Shown here: piece after piece, positions 39,099 through 51,800 of the stretch
Position numbering within the stretch: position 1 is the first letter of the stretch
How the letters are laid out: every line of letters starts with the position of its first letter
Source of the DNA: Solenopsis invicta
Lineage: Eukaryota > Arthropoda > Insecta > Hymenoptera > Formicidae
Direction of reading: 5' to 3'
Assembly: GCF_016802725.1 (NCBI RefSeq)
Contig: NC_052679.1
Coordinates: forward strand, 17,725,635-17,789,634
Length of the DNA stretch: 64,000 bases
Position numbers and translations under genes: made by a program
Notes under the pieces: model-generated
What the model saw: the letters and a program-made list of their open reading frames with translations, nothing else
What the model was told of the DNA's origin: nothing
Database searches by the model: none

Positions 39099-39309
39099 TT
39101 AACCCTTATGATACCACGGTATCTCATCCTGGGCATCTCGAATCTGTACATTTTCTTCACCAATTTAAAATGATTAAAAAAAATCTCTAATGATTCACGA
39201 ACATACCTTCAGTTTTCTAGAACAAATCCATCGAACTTAATTGCAAGAAGCTTGTACGAATAAGAATCGATCGGACGAGAAATAGCTAGGATAGTAGGGA
39301 AAGGGTTAA
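39099..39309. mobile_element. TTAA-flanked piggyBac-like MITE candidate
   Basis: TTAA at 39099-39102 is followed by CCCTTATGATACC, and the right end reads GTAGGGAAAGGG followed by TTAA at 39306-39309. TTAA target duplications with CCC...GGG ends are the hallmark of piggyBac-superfamily elements. The 203 bp between has no coding capacity. Terminal complementarity is short (about 5 bp, then patchy), so chance remains possible. Confidence 0.45.
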
Positions 39310-40421
39310 TTTTCTAAAAGATTGAGTTTAAAAAGAACGAAGAAATTACGTTCGATATCACGATTGTCAAACGAATGAAATCGTTGAGGCAGAAGATAAA
39401 AAATGTTTTGTTTTTCTCGCACAGCGATCTCCATTGCGCGTAAAAAGAGAAATCACGCGGTTGCGTGATAGACGGGCGCCTCGGCTCGCTCTTCTAATAT
39501 CGGGCTCTCTTTCACTTCGGTCGATGGATGCGTTTTTCGAACCCCTTTTTGCACGCTCGGTCCGGCGCGCCGGGTTTCACGAAATTATTACGGACATACC
39601 GAGAGGGTGAGACGGGGGCACGGCGCCGCCGGACAAATGAATGCAGCAGCGTGCACGGGGGCGGCCCTGCGAATACGCAGATGCGTTAATGGCCCGGAGA
39701 AATGATTCATATTTTTCCATGCGGTCTCTTGGCCGCGTTCGACGAGAGAGAGAGAGACATTGTACGCACGCACGCACGTCTCATCGCGCGTAGCACGCAG
39801 AATATCTGGCGCGTCCGTCTCCTTCCCCCCTCGGTGGTACCACGCGATTACGCCTGATATGTCTCTGCGAATGTGTCCATCGAGGCTGCCGAACATATGC
39901 GACGTCGTTTCGAGTGTCCCGGCGAAGCGAATCGTTGTTATGTGGGTAATTTGATATTCGATGCGCGCCGCATGCTCATATTAAGGTACACCGCATAAAT
40001 CATTAGCGATCACGTTCCATTTTTTTTTTATAATAGATAAATTTTGTCTCATTTGTCTCACGAAAGAAAAGTTATATTTATTTCATATTAACCATACAAT
40101 TTATATTTTGACATGAGTCTTAGAATTTTGTATATTGAGAAAAAGTTTCTTACGTTCAAGTAAATATATTTACTTGACACATGTCACTTTTTTTAATTTA
40201 AATAAATATTAGCTAGTGTAAAATAATTTATTTTTAAACTTGGAAAATATTTCTTTAAATGAAAGAAATAATATTAAAATAAATAGATTTACTTAACATA
40301 ATTTTTTAAAAGTGCAATTACTTCGTAAAAAAATAGAGAAGGGGGAGAGGAGTGCATTTTCCGCGATATTCTAAATCTAACTTATACATTATTTCTTTAC
40401 TAATATAAATTACAATTGTTG
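39310..40421. other. Non-coding, CpG-rich then AT-rich
   Basis: CpG-rich at 39.4-39.98 kb with a short CGCA repeat near 39765-39778. AT-rich from 40.0 kb. Frames on - at 39577-39896 are low-stop artefacts. Confidence 0.45.
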
Positions 40422-40630
40422 CACTGAGAGAAAAATTTTAACAAATATCTATTTGGATAATACTAATGAGATATTTACTAAATGTAAACATATATTTATT
40501 TAGTACAAGAATCATTAATTTAAGTATCATTCTTTCTTATAAAGTAAATATTTATGTATCATAACTAAATATTTTATTAATACTATTCGAATAAATGTTT
40601 ATTAAAATTTAGGAATTTTTTTCCTCAGTG
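40422..40630. mobile_element. ACTGAG-type MITE-like element, copy 2
   Basis: CACTGAGAGAAAAATTTTAA at the left end is matched on the - strand by CACTGAGGAAAAAAATTCCTAAATTTTAA from the right end (shown only to indicate the shared start CACTGAG and A-run). Pairing continues about 60 bp inward through ATAATACTAAT-like sequence against ATAGTATTAAT. At 209 bp it is the clearest foldback of this family in the window. It is AT-rich and codes for nothing. Confidence 0.8.
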
Positions 40631-43195
40631 TGTTATTACGTATCATAAATTTTTTTATAGGGAGGTAGGGAGTCCAGCAATCTTTTCCGCTTGTCTATTT
40701 AAATTACTCGTGGGAGAAATACTTTTAGATATCATTTTCACACGTAAAGATCGGTAATCGACTAGACGAGAAACGAAATCCAATTACAACGCCAACTGCG
40801 GAAATAAAATGCGCATGTAAGCGGGTATGACTCGCGCGTTTTGTTAAACGGGAAACGCAATGGCAAGTATTTACGAGATATTCATTACGATTACCTCTAC
40901 CTTATTTTAGATAAGAGCTCACAGATACGACTGTGTTCAGCATAATACTGAAGTTACGTATGTTCGTCTAAATCACTAACGTATTTCTAATGTTTTCTCT
41001 AAAATTATTTTCTCGAGAAAGATTATTATCTTGTTTCACTCAATATTTCAATTCGTATTTCTATTTAACATTAATTTTGTGTAAATATTCCATCAGACGA
41101 AAATATTCCATCGATATTCCTTCAATTTTATCTGAATTTCACCGATATAAATTGCCATGCATTCGTTCTATTCTGATTCACGTGATTAGATCCATTGTGA
41201 TCACATCGCCAATTTTTTCCTCTCTGTAAAATATCGATTTTCTTTTTCTCTTGAAATTTATTGTCCCGCCACCTCATTAGAAATCTAATTTCGAGACACT
41301 CGATTGCGATATCGTCGCGACTCGCGTGTTCGTCGAAACGCGGTGCACGTCAGAAGCAGCGTTCGCGTTGTACACAGTATCACATGCGTATGCAGAAACT
41401 CGTGCATAAACGGGCGCATTCGCGAGCAGACAGCCTTGAAGGTGTTATCAGGTTGCCTTACGTAGTCGAAGTCGTCGTCGTCGTCGTCGAGCGACGAGGT
41501 GCCAGAATATTTTTATTTCTGCTCGGTGTTCGACAATTTCGGCAATTTCACTTTCCGCGTCCGCGGATTATGTCTGCTGAGCGAGCAGAAGTCCGGTCGT
41601 TAATTAGTTGCCTCTGAAATCTATTAATCGGGGAAACGCTAACGTGGGATTGCCGCTAATTAACGTTCATATATGGCTTTACGTGTTATAATACCGCAAG
41701 ATTGCACCAGCCCAGCATATCGAGCCAAATAAACCGCAACGCGATATAGTTGTCTATAATATAATGATTATTAGCGGTTACATGTAAATGATATTTATCT
41801 AGACCGTATCTAGAGATTTCGAGTGGAGTACAATATTATCATTTTGGTTTTGTGTAATCTACACGGTACTGCGCTAATTTCCGGAAACGCTATTCGGAAA
41901 AGTAATACCGGTTAGCCGCGCGTGAGCTTTCAGTTGTCAACAGAGTCTCATTGAAATCGCGCTTACGCTAATTGCGGCATCACGTTGTATAATGATTTCG
42001 GCTACGTGGGCGGTATTTGGCATTCGATAGAGAGAAGCTCGTACGCGCTGATATTTAATTCCCGCACACGAAACGTTCAATTTCCGGAGTCGTTCTAACC
42101 CATTAAATATTAGTGCCGGTTAAATCGCGATTCTGATTTTAATCGATGTCGAATAGGCAGATATAACAACTCGCGTGCAATATTTCTCTTCTCGCTCGTG
42201 TTCACTTTTATTCCCGAAATGTTAAAAAAGCATCGAAAGCGAGGTTTTCATTTCGAGTTTTTATTCTTAATTTGGGTCATTCTGGGTCATGCTCCGGCTC
42301 TTGCATGTACCTACATGATAAAACAAATATTATGTTTGTATTCAAGAATATATTATACCTATTTTTACAAATGTGTCAATATTTATACTTTAAATAAACT
42401 ATATACATATGAAAGTTGTGTTAATAACATTCTATTTTTAAAGAATACAATTCAGACTCCGTTCAAAGGATCAAAAAAGCAATTTTGATCATTTTGACGT
42501 AGCCTGAAAAGCCAACGCTCTTTTTCTCGCTGTGAATCGCTGCGTTTGCACTCTATTTTTATTCTATTTTTATTAAACATTGTACTTTTAAAATTCATTT
42601 AATTTATTCCGTTATACTAAAAATTAAAAAATAAAATCTCGATTTTTTTTGTACATGCACTTTAATTCAAGATGATTTATATAAAATTTTATTGCGATTC
42701 TTAGCATAATTCTTATGAAAATAAATTTTGTTTATTTACAGAACAATTAATCTTTGCATCGCAAATTTAACTTAAACTATTTTAAATTTATTAGAGCACA
42801 TTTTTAGTTCTTATTGAAATTTTTGATTCAGACAGAAAATCGCCACCAAATTTTTTATACTACTTTCAAATACAATATAGAACGATCTGTAATTTTTTTA
42901 TTATTTATAAAATAAGTGTAATACATTCTTAAAATTCCCGCTGATGCAATGAAAGATACGTCAACTTGATTTAGTACAAATTTTGCACAAGCGAGTAAAC
43001 GAGATTCGTCATACTTTGAAAACAATAACAAATACATCAAACAAATAACATCGAGGTATTCCTGAACTTGCGCGTAAATTCGCAACTTCCATTAAATAAG
43101 TTTCAACCGTTTAATAATACATTGTGAACAGTATTCGCTGTGTTGCGTCAAAAGAAAGGCTCGAAAAATTCAATCCGAAAAATTTTGTAACGCGA
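40631..43195. other. Non-coding stretch, mainly AT-rich
   Basis: A CpG-richer interval at 41.28-42.15 kb contains a GTC trinucleotide run (41464-41490) that inflates the + frame 41261-41617. The + frame 42198-42488 and - frame 42855-43085 are unrecognised. No supported gene. Confidence 0.45.
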
Positions 43196-43345
43196 CATAA
43201 ATAAAGCGCCGGCCTCATCAAGTTCGTAAATTCATGACTGAAAATTCATTGGAATGAAAGTAATTGACGGCTAAACACGTGACGACCTCGTGCGTCGTAT
43301 TTTTATTCCACGATCACGATATTCGCATCGCGATGCTTTAACACG
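43196..43345. repeat. Non-coding direct repeat, copy A
   Basis: It starts TAAATAAAGCGCCGGCCTC and contains the shared core TTCATGACTGAAAATT, then AAAGTAATTGA, then TTTTTATTCCACGAT and CGATGCTTTAA. Copy B lies 975 bp downstream in the same orientation with the same block order and small gaps. No open frame is conserved between copies. Confidence 0.85.
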
Positions 43346-44170
43346 ATATCTCTTGAAATAACGCGCTATCTCTCCAATTTGGTCTAAGTCGAAGTGAATT
43401 TCGCAGCAAATAAACGAAACCTGCTGGTCGATTCCGTAGCATAGAGAAACCTTTATATTCGTACCTTTATATCCGTAATCAGCGGTTCTACATCGCTCTC
43501 GCGAATTTTAACGTTGGGATTATTACGCCGAAGAGAGAGACCCGTCGATACCTCAACAGCTGGCCCCGACGCATAAGCGGACGTCGATAAATGGGAGGAA
43601 CCCTAATTGGCGACCATTTAAATTCGCGTGGAGAATCGAAATCGGCACTCGCGGAAGAGGGGGGAGGGATTATCGGGGGGGGAGAGGGTTCTGTACGGTG
43701 GCGTGCGTCGGACACGCACGGCGGGTATATACGCATTACTAATATTGCGCCGAGTCCGACGGGACACGCGCACACGCGTGTTTTTGAGTCATCGCGTTTC
43801 AATACGATCCACCGTGCGTGAGCGAGTCATGCGTGCGTGCGTGCGTGCATGCCGCACAGGTACACGCACGTACGCACGTACAATTTTTAGCCGCTCGCGT
43901 ATACGCACACGCACATACGCGGGCGACGACGTTCTCGCTCGTGCCCCGATACGCACATGCGTATAACAGGGTTTTCTATCTTTCTTATCTTTCCGCCGGT
44001 GCCCGCGCTGCTCCCCTCGACCCCTGCAACGCACCCCACCTTAACCCCATAGCAACCACGAACGTCGACCACCACTCGAGGACAGTGACGTAACGATTCC
44101 CCGTCATTACGGTTTGCGAGCGAGCCGCGAAAACTGATTAAACTCGCGTCCACGTCGCGTTAAACGCGGC
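43346..44170. other. CpG-rich spacer between the direct repeats
   Basis: CpG-rich, with ACGCACGC/GTGCGTGC-type repeats at 43.73-43.93 kb that create open frames on both strands. No exon is supported. Confidence 0.45.
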
Positions 44171-44310
44171 GTAAATAAAAAGCGCCGGTCTCGTCTGGTC
44201 TGTTAATTCATGACTGAAAATTTATTGGGGGGAAAAAAAAGTAATTGATTCGATCGTCTCTCGTACGTAGTAAATTTTTATTTCACGATATTTACGTCGA
44301 TGCTTTAAAC
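44171..44310. repeat. Non-coding direct repeat, copy B
   Basis: It shares with copy A the ordered blocks TAAATAAA, AGCGCCGG, TTCATGACTGAAAATT, AAGTAATTGA, ATTTTTATTTCACGAT and CGATGCTTTAA. By eye about 70% of bases agree when small gaps are allowed. It sits at the left edge of the main CpG island. Confidence 0.85.
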
Positions 44311-44599
44311 TATATTTTGCAAAAACTGATTTTAATAAAATCTGAAGCATTCCAATGCGTTTTATTGCCGCTCTGACGTTACGAATCAACGTTGTTTTTT
44401 TTTCTTTTTCTTTTTTCATTTAAAGTATTCAAAAAATTTTCGAAAAGTACAAGGTTTATTGATTACTCCGTTTGTGAAAACATTCTCTGTTTACAAAAAA
44501 AAAAGTAGCGCGGATTGCCGTAAAATCCGTCTCGCAAGTTGTAAACATTTAAGAATCGCGTTATCGCGAACAGTAAACCCCCCGAGTATCCCCACGACC

Positions 44600-46493
44600 G
44601 ATTTACGGTCCTGAGAGAGATACGTCTCTCCCGCTTCGTACAGCGTGACCCCGTCCTTCTCCCTCGTTCTTTCCCCATCGCACTTGCTCGCCCATTCTCT
44701 CCTTCTCTCTTTTTTTTTCCGTTCGCTCCCTCTCCGTTCTTTCTCGCGCTCCGTCCGTCCGCCGGGTCTCGCCTTGTCTCCGTCATTGTCTCCCGCTGCT
44801 CTTCCACACCGTCTTCCTCTCATACGGCCGTACGCACGCACGCACGCACGCACGCACGCACGTAAGCACGTGTACGTACGTAAACGCACACACGCGTGGT
44901 TAGGCGCACAGCCAGTCGCTGGCACATGCACCATCCGCCGGCGGCCGCGCGCGCGATAGTCTCTGCTTTTTTCCCCCACCACACGCCGCGCCCCGCTTCC
45001 TCCCACGCCTGGGGGCCGGGGACCATCGCGGAGCGGCCATTCCTTCACCGAGCCTCGAGTAGCGCGCATCGTCGTAGCACATATACCGTTCACGCGCCAC
45101 CGCCGCCGGTTGCAGCAAGGCAACGCCTTTCCCGAAAAAACAATAGACACTACCCTCCCCCCGCCGCGCCGCCGCCGCCGCTGCCGCTTATCTCGAAAGC
45201 GGAGCTCGGCGTCATTCTCCGGCGACGCTCCGACGACGCTCGCGGGAGAGAACCTAGTGTTGCGAGGGACGACGACGGACGGTGATCTCGCTATCACACG
45301 GAGAGGGAGGGAGAGAGCGACACACGCATACGAGAGCGACGACGGCCACTGTCAAGCTGAACGAGCACGGCCGCCAAGCCAACCTTCCCGCCGTCGCCGC
45401 CGCCGCCACCGCCGCCGGTTCCGTCCCCCTCGAGTAAAGTAACCTGCCCGCCGGAGCGGCGGTGGCAACAAACCTTTTTACGTTCTCAGCCGTGACGGCG
45501 GACTCTCGGCCTCCGGCCGCTCGGCTCGCCACTTTGCGGCGCAGTCTCCTGCGCGCGATCGTTGTACGCGGACTGTCGAGCGACTCGCACTCGAATACCC
45601 AGTCGAAACGCCGCCACCACCGCCGGCCGCCAGGAGGAACGGGAAGAGGAGAGACCCGGAGACACCACGACGACGCGCGACGGCGTGAAGTAGTGAAAAC
45701 TGCGCTCGATTCTCCTTATCGCGTGCGCAACTGATAGCCGCGGGAGTGCGAGGTGCGAATTGCGAGCGCGCGCGCGCGCGCACACGCAGTAGACGACGGA
45801 GGGCGCCGCGTCGCGAGTCGAGTGAGGAGAGCGAGGAAGAGATAGAGAGAGAGAGAGAAGAGAGGTGGCGGCCACTCCGAGCGCGCATCCATGACCCTCG
45901 CGGTGACTTGACGGGATCGTGAATGTCGCGATCGTCGACGTCGATCGCGGGCAACGCAGCAGCTACACTCGAGACCTCGTCGTCGCCAGTAGTCCTCCGC
46001 ACGGCGGTCCGCGCGTGAGGAACGTAGTGTGTTCGCGTGTCCGTTCGTCGTCCGTGATTCCCCGGCGTCGTTTATCGTCCCGGCCGCGCGCGCGCGTATG
46101 TGTGTGCCGAGTATATTATTATCCCGCGGCGAACTTCCGTCGTTCTGAACGAGCGCGCGCCAGTTGTAACGCGTACGCGCGTCGGGAGAGTCGCTGGCTA
46201 CCGACCGATACACACGAGCGTGCGCGCGACCAAGTGAGTTCGAAAGTGCCGAGAGTGCCCCCGTGAAGAGAGACGGACAGAGAGAGGGCGATCAAGTCAC
46301 AGCAGCCTCCAGGGGGCGGCGGAAGAGAGTAGGAAGAGGGAGAGAGAGAGAGAGAGAGAGATAAAGGAAGAGGAATCATCTACGATCGCCAACCGCACAC
46401 GCTTCCGTCCAACAGCGGACCGGAAGCAGCAGCACCACACCACCGACCAAGAGAGAGAGAGAGAGAGAGACTCGTCGCTTGAAATTCCAGAAG
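44600..46493 (+). promoter_or_regulatory. CpG- and GAGA-rich island, likely promoter and 5' UTR
   Basis: CpG-dense sequence with GAGA tracts at 45847-45862, 46338-46361 and 46451-46470 leads directly into the ATG at 46494. The density of CpG, triplet runs such as GCCGCC and GAGA tracts resembles long GC-rich leader regions of insect developmental genes. Large frames on both strands here (268 codons at 44491-45297 on -, 174 codons at 45478-46002 on -) are repeat-driven and unrecognised. The transcription start could not be placed: no TATA box or clear initiator was identified. Confidence 0.5.
44832..44862. repeat. (ACGC)n tetranucleotide repeat
   Basis: Seven to eight ACGC units, then degenerate ACGT/ACGC sequence to about 44900. 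Confidence 0.92.
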
Positions 46494-46572
46494 ATGTTTC
46501 GAGCGTACGGCACCGCACCGGCCGAGACCCCGAGCGCCGACCTCTACTCCTGGACCACGCCGATCTTCAAAG
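46494..46572 (+). CDS. Candidate alternative first coding exon, unrecognised gene
   Basis: ATG at 46494 has A at -3 (CAGAAG before it). It opens 26 codons beginning MFRAYGTAP and ending DLYSWTTPIFK, plus one base, then a donor AAAG|GTGCAT. The +5 base is A, not G, so the donor is weaker than the one at 13488. Codon third positions are strongly G/C, and the peptide is varied, unlike the repeat-coded frames around it. The frame also stays open upstream through the GAGA tract and downstream past the donor to 47126, but that sequence is low-complexity. The exon ends in phase 1 after AAA-G, exactly like the exon at 13383-13488. A shared downstream exon outside the window would explain this. The protein family is not recognised. 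Confidence 0.58.
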
Positions 46573-48840
46573 GTGCATGCACGCTTCCAAGTCTTTCAGT
46601 TATCTCGCGTAATTTCCTTCGCAGTCGCGTGACGCAATCGCACGGCGCAATCGTCACGCCGTTTTCGGAATTTTTCGCGGAGAGTTCACAGCGAGACGCG
46701 ACGGCGCGCGCGCGATCGACCCCCCACGTGATCGCGCCGCGCATTTTCCTTCCTTTTCGCGGAAAGCGCGACGAGACGACCGATGCAATATTGCGCCGCC
46801 ACCGCAGCGGCGACGATGGCGACGTCGTTTTTCGAGCACGTGACGCGGCCCGTCGTCCGCGGGTGGGGTGCGCGCGCGAGGAGGCGAGGCGCGACGGGAG
46901 AGTCTCCGCCGCCGCCGCCGCCGCCGTCTCCGCCTCCGCCTCCACCGCCGCGGCACCCGGGCGGAATTGTTGTTGGAAATTGCCCCGCGGCGTAGCTCTG
47001 GCTAAAGCGGTTTCACGTGCCGGATTTCGCGCGGAGGTGTATCGATTTCCGGTCCGCCCGCCGGGCGAACGTAAATATCGGCGGCGGCTTGCGCGAGGAG
47101 GTGATATCGGGGGAAGGGGGAGATAAACGAGTTGTCGAGGATCTCGAACGCGAGATTTCGAGGGAAAACGCGATTTTAGACGCGGCGGTAAACCCTCCTC
47201 GGTATGGAGGACGGACATCGCGACACGCACACGGCTCCGCACACGATTTAAAAATATTCCGCCGTTCCGTTCTCGGAAATACGTATATGGCGAAGCAGCT
47301 GGCTCTACCTTCGGCCGCGATTGATTTGAAAGTTAATGGATGGAACGCGCGAGAGAGACGAACCTTGGAAATTTGCGGTAATCGCCTTTCCTCTCCGTAC
47401 GTTCACGTCCGTTTTCTTTCTCTTTCGTTCTTTCCTGCTTTTTTACCCACCGCTGCGGAAGGACCGCGCGCGCCGCGCCGCGCCGCGCCGCGTCGTGACG
47501 TGGGATGCGTCCGCGTGTTTTCAGGAATGTCGTTATTTACAAATTATTACGCCTTCGTTATCGCTAAGTATTGTTCAATCGAGCGAGCGCGAGTGTATCG
47601 CGATGTATATTTATTCACGATCGAGTATCCGCGTTTGAACGTTTCTCTACGATTTTAATGGATTTCATTTGCGAGAGGATACGACAGATATTAACGTTAC
47701 TCTTTCGTGATTAATAGACCGTCAATCTATCATCTTGCGCGTGATTTTGCTCGCGTGCCAAGTTATTCGGCACAGTAACAAGGTTGCGAGCGCGGCATAC
47801 CGTTTAAAACACATCGTACACGTTTGCGCGTTATTGCGTATTGGGCCGCTGCGTTAAATAACGCGTCATTTTGCATCGCGATAACGTAACTTTTTAAACG
47901 TTACACCATCCTCGGCTCAACGTCATCGCGCGTCAGCGTTGCAGCGAGAAACGCTAATTTACGATCGAGTCTCTCGGGAGATGGAGAGACGCATCTCGTG
48001 CGCGCGCGCGTGGAGCGACTGGGAAAAAATCCTCTTTATCCGCTTATTCATTAGCGTTATTTATCATATTGACGTTATTTATGTTATTACCATCGGGGAT
48101 TTATTCTTTATTAGCGAAGATCGATAAGCTCGTTTGTTATCGGGGCTTTATTTACTCGATAAATGACGCCCGGTTCGAAAGGATCTCTCTTTCAACATTT
48201 ACACTCGTCTGCACGACGGAAATTCGATTCTTCGAAAATTCGTTCGTCCGCGTATTTCCCCTCTATCCCGCGTTAAATTCGCTTTCTTCACTTCCTCGAC
48301 GTCCTTACGATCCGCTTCTCGAGTTTCGTAATCCGCGCTTCCATCCTCTCCCGTTATCTCCCGTTTCCTTTCGTTTTACTTTTTGCCAGTGTTCTTCTTC
48401 TGGTCATTTGGAGCAGTATCCGGATTATCGATCATTTCCGGACGATAGTCGCGAGCGCCTGCGCTCGAATCTTTTCTACGGACCGCGGAGACGAGATACG
48501 TCATCGGAAAGGACCTCAGTGGGATAATCGTTATCCTCCTTGCTCGAGGATTTATATCGTGTATTGTAAAAGGCGGAGCCTTTTAAATTTTAAAGGTACC
48601 TGCCGCTGTGTTACCCTCCGGTAGGTCAGGTGCGTGCGCGCCCGTCACCTGTCTTAACCGCACGCATTCCCGGTTACGTGTTAGGTAGCGACGATCCCTT
48701 TGATATGCCTCTTCCGTATTATTTCCAATCAAAGGATACCTTTCTCTTTCTCTCTTTCAACCTGAGACATCTATGCAATGCCTACTTCAGAATGAAGAGG
48801 CTGCAAAAGAGAAACTCGTATTCTCCCGTTTAACGTTGAA
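46573..48840 (+). other. Intron start: CpG-rich, then mixed sequence
   Basis: CpG-rich with GCC/CCG triplet runs at 46905-46950 and CGCGC runs at 47465-47495, fading by 48 kb. Frames (232 codons on - at 46544-47242, 213 on + at 47017-47658, 152 on + at 48069-48527) lack family resemblance. Near 48628-48652 two opposed E-box motifs, CAGGTG and CACCTG, lie 13 bp apart. A small stem AAAAGGC-GGA-GCCTTTT sits at about 48568-48584. Confidence 0.45.
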
Positions 48841-51800
48841 TTATAAATGCAATCTGATGTTAAAATCTTTTGACAGAACTTTTCCACGATTATTTTTACT
48901 TTAAGATTCAAATCGAAATATTGACCTTTGAGCTACGATTATAAATAACACGTGTCCGATTTCTATCTGTGGAAGTTACTCGAAATGTCCAAAGTAATTT
49001 ACTTTCCAGTCGGGATTTGGAAATCTAGGCGAATTTTCAATTTTAGGCTACATCAAGTTTGGACATGTATGTACAAAAACGAGTGAAAAACATTCGAGTC
49101 AAACAATTTTAAATCGTATTCTAGAATGTTAGGGGAGTGTACCAGAATTTTTTTAGTTTTTTTTTAAGCTCAAAAAAACCTTTCGAAAACACTATCAGGC
49201 ACCAGATCCGATTGGATCAAGAAGGCAGCGAAAAAAACGTTGGGCCACTGAGAGTTAATTATACACATGCGTTTTATTTTTTTTAGAACAAAGTATTTGT
49301 TTTAGAAACCTAAAAGTATGTTCATGAATTTTTAAAGGTTTTCCGAACTTTAAATAGATGAAGAAGTGATCGAACGCGAGTTACCTATGACCTTATCAAA
49401 AGATATTATTTTTCACACGATAGGGATTAAACTATTCAAATATTAAACACAGTTGCCAATATATAATAATGTATTGAAACAATACAGACGTTTCGTGGAT
49501 AAAAAGAGACGACGGCATTAATTTAATTTAATTAATTTTGAATAATCTAATTTCATGATATATAAATACTTTTATTTAAAAAATGCTGTGTCTCTTAATA
49601 TATCGTTTCAAAATCACGTCAAAGATGTAAATTAATAAAACTAATTGTTTTTAGATTTTTTATTTTAATGTAAACAGTGAGTCGAGGTGAAAGAGATCCG
49701 GTTGATATCAATCTGTATGCACGTGTACATTTCTCGGTTGCAATTACCCGCAGATGTCAGATAGATTCTGACATTCATTTTAATATTTAATATGTATTTA
49801 ATTAAAAATGTACACCGATATATTATATGCATATTACGTAATTTATTTGAATTTTAAATGCGACGTGCGTGCCAGCGTCAACATGCACATTTTCGCACAT
49901 AATCATTTATATGCGTTTGCTCATATGATGGCGATATTTGATAGATATCGCGTGGAAATTTGTTTTGAGATTTTCTTTCGATATTTACGTTGCGTGCGAA
50001 TTGACATTTTATCCAAAGGCCGAACGTAGTGAATAAGGGAAAAACTTGCGAAAGGCAGACACCTGATACGGCAAAGAGCAGCGAGTGTCGGTGCCGTCAC
50101 TAGACGCAATTTCGCACGTGCGTAGATAGGCTAACGGCGGCGGGGTCCATAGGACGCGCGCAGAGCTAGACCGAGTTGGTTGGTTGGTTGGTCGGTCGGT
50201 TATTTCGTTCGCTGGCGGAGAGTGCCTTGACCTGGCCTGACCTGCGCAACTTTGCACCCTACCCTTACCTATCCGCCCTCTCCCTTTCTCTCCCGTGTTG
50301 CCCGCCTCACCCTGCCCTCCTCCGCCCCTCTAGTCGCGGTGCTCCCTTTCCAGCGGCCGACAGCCCGCTCGTACCCCTCGGGAAAACCCACCCTTCTTGC
50401 GTACCTCCGCGGGCATGGAACGTGAAGCGATGCTCCTACTGGCTCATCCTTTCCCCGCCCTTCGTCATTCTGTCATTCCCGCAGTCCAGGAGTGCTCGTC
50501 TGGTAATTGTAAATTACCTACAATAATATAGATATTATTGCTCGTAATATGTCACTTTCGAGTGTCTAAATGTAGATTACTTGACATGAAACGTAAAATA
50601 TACCGCTGTAGATGTGGTACGCGTGTGTGTTATGTCGCGCAAAAAGGATTTCTCCGTTTCCAGATCGTTTAAGAATTATGTCTTCGGCGTAAATTACGGT
50701 ATCTACTTTTCTCCGCCGTTCGTAAATTTCGCGGAGTCTTGAACATGACTAACGTAAAAGAGAGATAACTGCATCTCGCTCCTGTAGAAAGAGAGCAAGA
50801 TGATTTTCTAATAGCGAAACGAATTTCATTCCGTTGTACTTACGCGCACCGTCGTAGAAAGTAATTACGCGCAAAATTTCCCATTAATTATAACAGAATT
50901 ATTTATAATGGCCGAGACAGATAGCTCTCATCCAGTATTTAGCCAGCCGTTGCTGTAACGAGCGTTTTACGTGCACGGCGCTGCGGAACTTGATTAAATT
51001 TTTATATTCGCGAGCGTTTCTCAAACATTGAAGCGGGGCATATACAGGGAAAATACAAATTCGTGTCCCTCGCGTAGAACCACCATTGTCTCGCCACCGA
51101 GACTTAAAGTCGACGTGCTCTTCGGAAACAATTGAACGCGAATTTCATGACGTTCACAACAAGCGTGAGCAATGATTTTTTTTTTTTTTTTTTTTAAGAG
51201 AATCTCTTAGAATTTCCAGCGCGGGGAAATCTATACAATTTCTCTCGTAGACGAGTCATATTTTATTCAATTAGAAAATATCAATAATTAGTACGTTCCG
51301 AGTAGGCGAACGTGTTTCGTAACGGTGACGTTACATAAATTTTATTAATTCGATTTAATGGAGTAAACACGAGTCTAGCGTGTTATTATTAAACGTAAAA
51401 TATTGACGTGTTCTAAATTTAGTGTTAGAGAAAGTATGTATTAATCTCGGCTCCCCGTCATTAAATAATACTCCATTTCATGGCGCCGTTGAAAGCGAAG
51501 CCCCGCTATTTCCAGCGACAGCCCCGACGAGAGAGCAGGTGCTCGTTTAATTTTGAAAAGGTAGTCCAACCACTTTCCCTTCTTTTAACCTCCCCGTGTT
51601 TCGTATTTTTCACCCTTCGTTCTGGTAGCCCACGCACATACACGCACGCACGCGCACACACACACACGCACACGCACATGCACACGCATGCACGCACGAC
51701 CCCCCGTATGTTAAAGCCGTCGAGTGCGCGCGAGACGGGCGCGAACGCGTGGCTCGCACGCACGTACGCACGCACGCACACGCCCGTAAACATGAATTTG

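Noticed and set aside
44491..45297. 268-codon - strand frame, the longest in the window
   Set aside because: Arg/Gly-rich low-complexity product of a CpG-rich region with ACGC repeats; + strand frames overlap it equally well.
46544..47242. 232-codon - strand frame with poly-Ala
   Set aside because: Arises from GCC/CCG triplet runs in the CpG island and lies antisense to the candidate exon.
51176..51195. T20 as a - strand poly-A tail of a retrocopy
   Set aside because: No AATAAA at the expected distance and no frame or target duplication beside it.
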